From contig NZ_WKJJ01000007.1 in the NCBI RefSeq assembly GCF_009674485.1, positions 283,573 through 347,572 on the forward strand: a DNA stretch of 64,000 bases. Direction: 5' to 3'. The stretch's first letter is position 1. The number at the start of each line of letters is the position of its first letter. Below are positions 61,102-64,000 of the stretch, piece by piece. Made by a program: the position numbers and the translations under genes. Under the pieces are notes generated by a model that searched no databases, was not told the DNA's origin, and worked only from the letters and a program-made list of their open reading frames with translations. This DNA is from Pseudoduganella rivuli (GTDB lineage Bacteria; Pseudomonadota; Gammaproteobacteria; Burkholderiales; Burkholderiaceae_D).

Positions 61102-62819
61102 TGCAACCTGTCGGTCAGGTCCGCCACGCGCGCCACTTCCTCCAGCGTGGTGACGCCGTCCAGCACGCGCCGCATGCCGTCGTCGACCAGCGTGCGGAAA
61201 CCGGCCCGCGCGGCCGCTTCGCGCAGTTCGCGGCCGGAGGCGCGCCGGCCCGCCAGTTCATCGAGTTCGCCATTCATTTTCAGCACTTCCATGATGGCCA
61301 GCCGCCCCTTGTAGCCCTGGTGCGCGCAGCGCTCGCAGCCGACGGCCCGGTAGATCGTGGCGGGGGCATCGTCCGGTGCAAGGCCCAGCAGGCGCCGTTC
61401 GATGTCGTCCGCCGTGTCCGGCGTGCGGCAATGGATGCACAGCTTGCGCACCAGGCGCTGCGCGACGATGCCGATGATATTGCCGGCCATGACGTCCGGC
61501 ACGATGCCGATATCGAGCAGCCGTGGCAGCGAACCGATGGCGGAATTCGTGTGCAGCGTGGAATACACCTGATGGCCCGTCATGGCGGCGGCAAACGCCA
61601 TTTCCGCGGTTTCCCGGTCGCGGATTTCGCCGACCAGGATGATGTCGGGGTCTTGCCGCATCATCGAGCGGATGCCGTCCGCGAAGCCGATCCGCGCCGC
61701 GTCGTTCACGGAGGTCTGGCGGATCATGTTCATCGGGTATTCGACGGGATCTTCCAGCGTCATGATGTTGACGCTCTCGGTATTGATGTGGTTGAGGATC
61801 GAATACAGCGTCGTGGTCTTGCCGCTGCCGGTGGGGCCGGTGACGAGGATGACGCCATGCGGCCGCGCGATCATCAGCTTCAGCAGCGTCAGTTCCGGGT
61901 CGGCCAGGCCCAGGCCGTCGAGCGGCACGATGCCCTGCTGCCGGTCCAGCACGCGCAGCACGATGTTTTCACCGTGCGTGGTGGGCTGGCTGGAGGCGCG
62001 GAAGTCGATCTGGCGGCCGGAAAAGCGGATGGAAATGCGGCCATCCTGCGGCGCGCGGGTTTCCGCAATGTTCATGCTGCTGATGACTTTCAGGCGCACC
62101 GCCATGGCGGGCCAGTACGATTTGTGCAGGCTGCGGATCTGGCGCAGGATGCCGTCGATGCGGTAGCGGATGCGCAAGAAGCCCTGTTCCGGCTCGAAGT
62201 GGATGTCGGACGCGCCGTTTTGCACGGCGTCGGCCAGCAGCGCATCGATCAGCCGCACCATCGGATGGCTGTATTCATCGGTATCGGCCTTCATGCTGGC
62301 GTAATTGACTTCGCCGGTCTCGATTTCATGCAGGATGCCGTCGATCGACAATTCGAAACCGTAATACTGGTCGATGGCGCGGCTGATGTCGGACTCGTTG
62401 ACCAGCACGGGCGTGATCGTGATGCCCTGCACCAGCATCGCCTGGATCTGGTCCAGCGCGACGATGTTGCTGGTATCGGCCATGGCCAGCACCAGGTTGT
62501 CGCGGTCGCGCTCATACACGATGGGGAACACGCGGTAGCGCTTGGCCACGTCTTTCGGGATCAGCTTCAGCGCCACCGCATCGACCACCAGGCTGTTCAA
62601 GTCCGCCGCCGGGGTTTGCAGCTTTTCGCTGAGCGCTTCGCGCATCGTGGCTTCGGTCACGAAGCCCAGTGAAATCAGCATGCGTCCCAGCGGTTCGCCG
62701 CTGCGCTTCTGCTCGATCAGCGCAATGCGCAACTGGTCTTCACTGATCACGCCCTGGCGCACCAGCAGCTTGCCGAGCGGGATGGCGGGCGCCTTGCCGG
62801 GCTGGTGCAACGCGTTCAT
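61098..62819 (-). CDS. MshE/GspE-type pilus extension ATPase
   Basis: A 573-residue hexameric ATPase. The N-terminus carries a MshEN tandem motif for c-di-GMP (PLGKLLVRQGVISEDQL, 5-residue spacer, PLGRMLISLGFVTEATM). Then come the N1E domain and the ATPase core with Walker A GPTGSGKTTT near 328, an Asp box, Walker B LVGEIRDRETAEMA and the His box GHQVYSTLHTN. A C4 zinc site (CIHC and CERC) lies near the end. It powers pilus extension or pseudopilus assembly. In both motif halves the first arginine of the RLG signature is proline (PLG). Confidence 0.93.
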   Translation of the reverse strand: MNALHQPGKAPAIPLGKLLVRQGVISEDQLRIALIEQKRSGEPLGRMLISLGFVTEATMREALSEKLQTPAADLNSLVVDAVALKLIPKDVAKRYRVFPIVYERDRDNLVLAMADTSNIVALDQIQAMLVQGITITPVLVNESDISRAIDQYYGFELSIDGILHEIETGEVNYASMKADTDEYSHPMVRLIDALLADAVQNGASDIHFEPEQGFLRIRYRIDGILRQIRSLHKSYWPAMAVRLKVISSMNIAETRAPQDGRISIRFSGRQIDFRASSQPTTHGENIVLRVLDRQQGIVPLDGLGLADPELTLLKLMIARPHGVILVTGPTGSGKTTTLYSILNHINTESVNIMTLEDPVEYPMNMIRQTSVNDAARIGFADGIRSMMRQDPDIILVGEIRDRETAEMAFAAAMTGHQVYSTLHTNSAIGSLPRLLDIGIVPDVMAGNIIGIVAQRLVRKLCIHCRTPDTADDIERRLLGLAPDDAPATIYRAVGCERCAHQGYKGRLAIMEVLKMNGELDELAGRRASGRELREAAARAGFRTLVDDGMRRVLDGVTTLEEVARVADLTDRLQ

Positions 62820-64000
62820 GGCTTTTCCACCGCCAGCTGTTCGGCGCGGCGTTTTGCCGCGTTGCGGTCGAACGCGGCGGGGCTGGTGCGCGACAAGTCC
62901 AGCGCGCGCTGGTAATACGACAGCGCCAGCTTGCGCTGGCTGAGACGGTCCAGGCCGACGGCCAGGTTGAACGCATAGTCGGGGTTGTCGGGCGCGGCGG
63001 AGTAGGCGCGGAAATACGCTTGCTGCGCATCGGGCCAGCGGCCCTGTTGCGAGTACAGGTTCCCCAGCGCGAATTCCAGCGGGCCGGCGCCGGGATCGCG
63101 CCGCAGCATTTCCTTGAGGCGCATTTCACTGTGGCCAAGGTCGCCGGGCCGCAGCGCCAGCAGGCCGGCCTGTGCATCGGGATCGCCGGGATTGAGTTCC
63201 AGCAGGCGCTGGTAGCCGGACGTGGCCGCAGCCGTGTCGTTGCGGCGCGCGGCAATGGCGGCAATGCCCAGCAGGGCGTCGCGGTTGTTCGAATCCTGCC
63301 GCAGGACGGTGGCGTAATGCTGGGCCGCCGTCGCATAGTCGCCCGCCATGAACGACTGATAGCCGTCCTGCAGGTTGGCGTTGACGCGTTGCGGCGTGAC
63401 GCTGCGCAGCACGTGGATGTCGGTGACGCCGGTGTTCAATGCAGTGGCGGCGCCGTCGGCGTTGCCGGGATTTGCCGCGTTGCCCGCATTGGCTGCCGGC
63501 TTGGCCGCCTGGGGCGGCGCGGCAGGAGCGGGTGGCGGTGCTGCAACAGCGGGCGCCTGTTGCTGCAAGGCGCGCTGCAAGTCGTCGTCGGACGGCATGC
63601 GGCTGGCGCTGTGCGGTTGTCCCGGCAGCGCGGTACGGGCCTGCGGCAAGCCGGTATGCCCCCGCGCCGGCTGCAGGCGGTCTTGCGTGGTGTAGGGCGC
63701 GCCCGGCGCGGTCGCATCAGGTGTGGCGGGGGCGGGCAGCGAGGCTTCGCCATCACCGGAAGGCAGGCTGGATGGCGGCGGGACCACGGCCACTGGCGCC
63801 GGTCCCGTGGTGGCGCCGGGTGGCGGCATCGGCACGGGCGGCAAATGGGCGCCGGGGCCCGGCGACGTCAGCGCATACCAGTAGACGCCTGCCAGCGTGC
63901 CGGCCACCAGCGCCAGCGCGCCGCCGAGGACGGCAAGGCGCACCCGCGCCGGGTCGCGGCGGGGCTGGTCCTGTTCCGCCGCTGCCTGCGCCGCCGCGCG
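62816..64000 (-). CDS. MshN-like TPR protein, 5' end cut by window edge
   Basis: The frame is open to the window edge. Residues before the first start candidate (GTG 63943) read RAAAQAAAEQDQPRRDPAR, a cytoplasmic tail typical of MshN, so the true start is outside. One membrane helix (LAVLGGALALVAGTLAGVYWYA), a Pro/Ala-rich linker and TPR repeats (DGYQSFMAGDYATAAQHYAT, FALGNLYSQQGRWPDAQQAY) follow. MshN-type proteins sit in MSHA operons beside MshE. The stop overlaps the mshE start (ATGA). Confidence 0.82.
   Translation of the reverse strand, partial: RAAAQAAAEQDQPRRDPARVRLAVLGGALALVAGTLAGVYWYALTSPGPGAHLPPVPMPPPGATTGPAPVAVVPPPSSLPSGDGEASLPAPATPDATAPGAPYTTQDRLQPARGHTGLPQARTALPGQPHSASRMPSDDDLQRALQQQAPAVAAPPPAPAAPPQAAKPAANAGNAANPGNADGAATALNTGVTDIHVLRSVTPQRVNANLQDGYQSFMAGDYATAAQHYATVLRQDSNNRDALLGIAAIAARRNDTAAATSGYQRLLELNPGDPDAQAGLLALRPGDLGHSEMRLKEMLRRDPGAGPLEFALGNLYSQQGRWPDAQQAYFRAYSAAPDNPDYAFNLAVGLDRLSQRKLALSYYQRALDLSRTSPAAFDRNAAKRRAEQLAVEKP

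Overview
The window is GC-rich, densely packed chromosomal DNA from a Gram-negative betaproteobacterium, most likely an Oxalobacteraceae member (Massilia/Duganella/Janthinobacterium-like). The grounds are the Weimberg xylose genes, thymidine kinase and tail-specific protease sequences of betaproteobacterial type, many hybrid kinases and GGDEF proteins, and a MSHA-like pilus operon. The genus is inferred from gene content, not computed. I saw no IS element, prophage, integrase, tRNA, rRNA or CRISPR array.

Layout. 1-6017 (+): a sugar-acid operon made of a glucarate dehydratase cut by the left edge, then xylX, xylB, xylC and xylD of the oxidative (Weimberg) D-xylose pathway, joined by ATGA overlaps. 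6045-6126: a REP-like paired hairpin. 6138-11601: an unknown protein divergent from a ParB-like protein, a periplasmic penicillin-amidase-family acylase, and an unknown membrane protein. 11655-14201 (-): cystathionine gamma-lyase/synthase and cystathionine beta-synthase (reverse transsulfuration). 14414-17968 (+): thymidine kinase, an HELAH membrane metalloprotease-like protein and the tail-specific protease Prc, followed by a strong terminator that may end a small RNA. 18269-23281: a PAS hybrid histidine kinase facing a propeller-GGDEF diguanylate cyclase. 23511-27870: small and orphan genes, a thioesterase remnant, a fusion of an NHL propeller with an M23 peptidase domain, and a GRDP-like protein. 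27927-31283 (+): an acyl-CoA operon with two acyl-CoA dehydrogenases and two MaoC hydratases. 31410-36491: a DUF4382 lipoprotein, a GNAT acetyltransferase and a second propeller-GGDEF cyclase.

36501-44201 (+) is the most unusual locus: a good promoter, a cyclic-nucleotide-binding patatin phospholipase, an overlapping single-module NRPS (C-A-T-TE), an overlapping TVP38/DedA membrane protein, and then an acyltransferase-3 gene. It looks like a small lipid- or aminoacyl-lipid-modifying system. 44204-51090 (-): rodA preceded by a 48-residue PBP2-like membrane stub, then a very large hybrid kinase and a REC-GGDEF protein that overlap by one base. 51197-53536 (-): an ACAD11-type pair (phosphotransferase plus acyl-CoA dehydrogenase).

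53622-64000 (-): a tightly coupled MSHA-like type IV pilus/pseudopilus operon with a TPR protein (cut by the right edge), an MshE-type ATPase with a c-di-GMP-binding MshEN repeat, an MshG/GspF platform, PilM/N-, MshJ- and MshK-like assembly proteins, a pair of paralogous prepilin-like proteins, an orphan ABC-2-like permease, a small TPR-like protein and a canonical prepilin. Three GGDEF proteins, all with GGEEF active sites and RxxD inhibitory sites, lie in the same window as this c-di-GMP-responsive ATPase, so c-di-GMP control of surface behaviour is a recurring theme.
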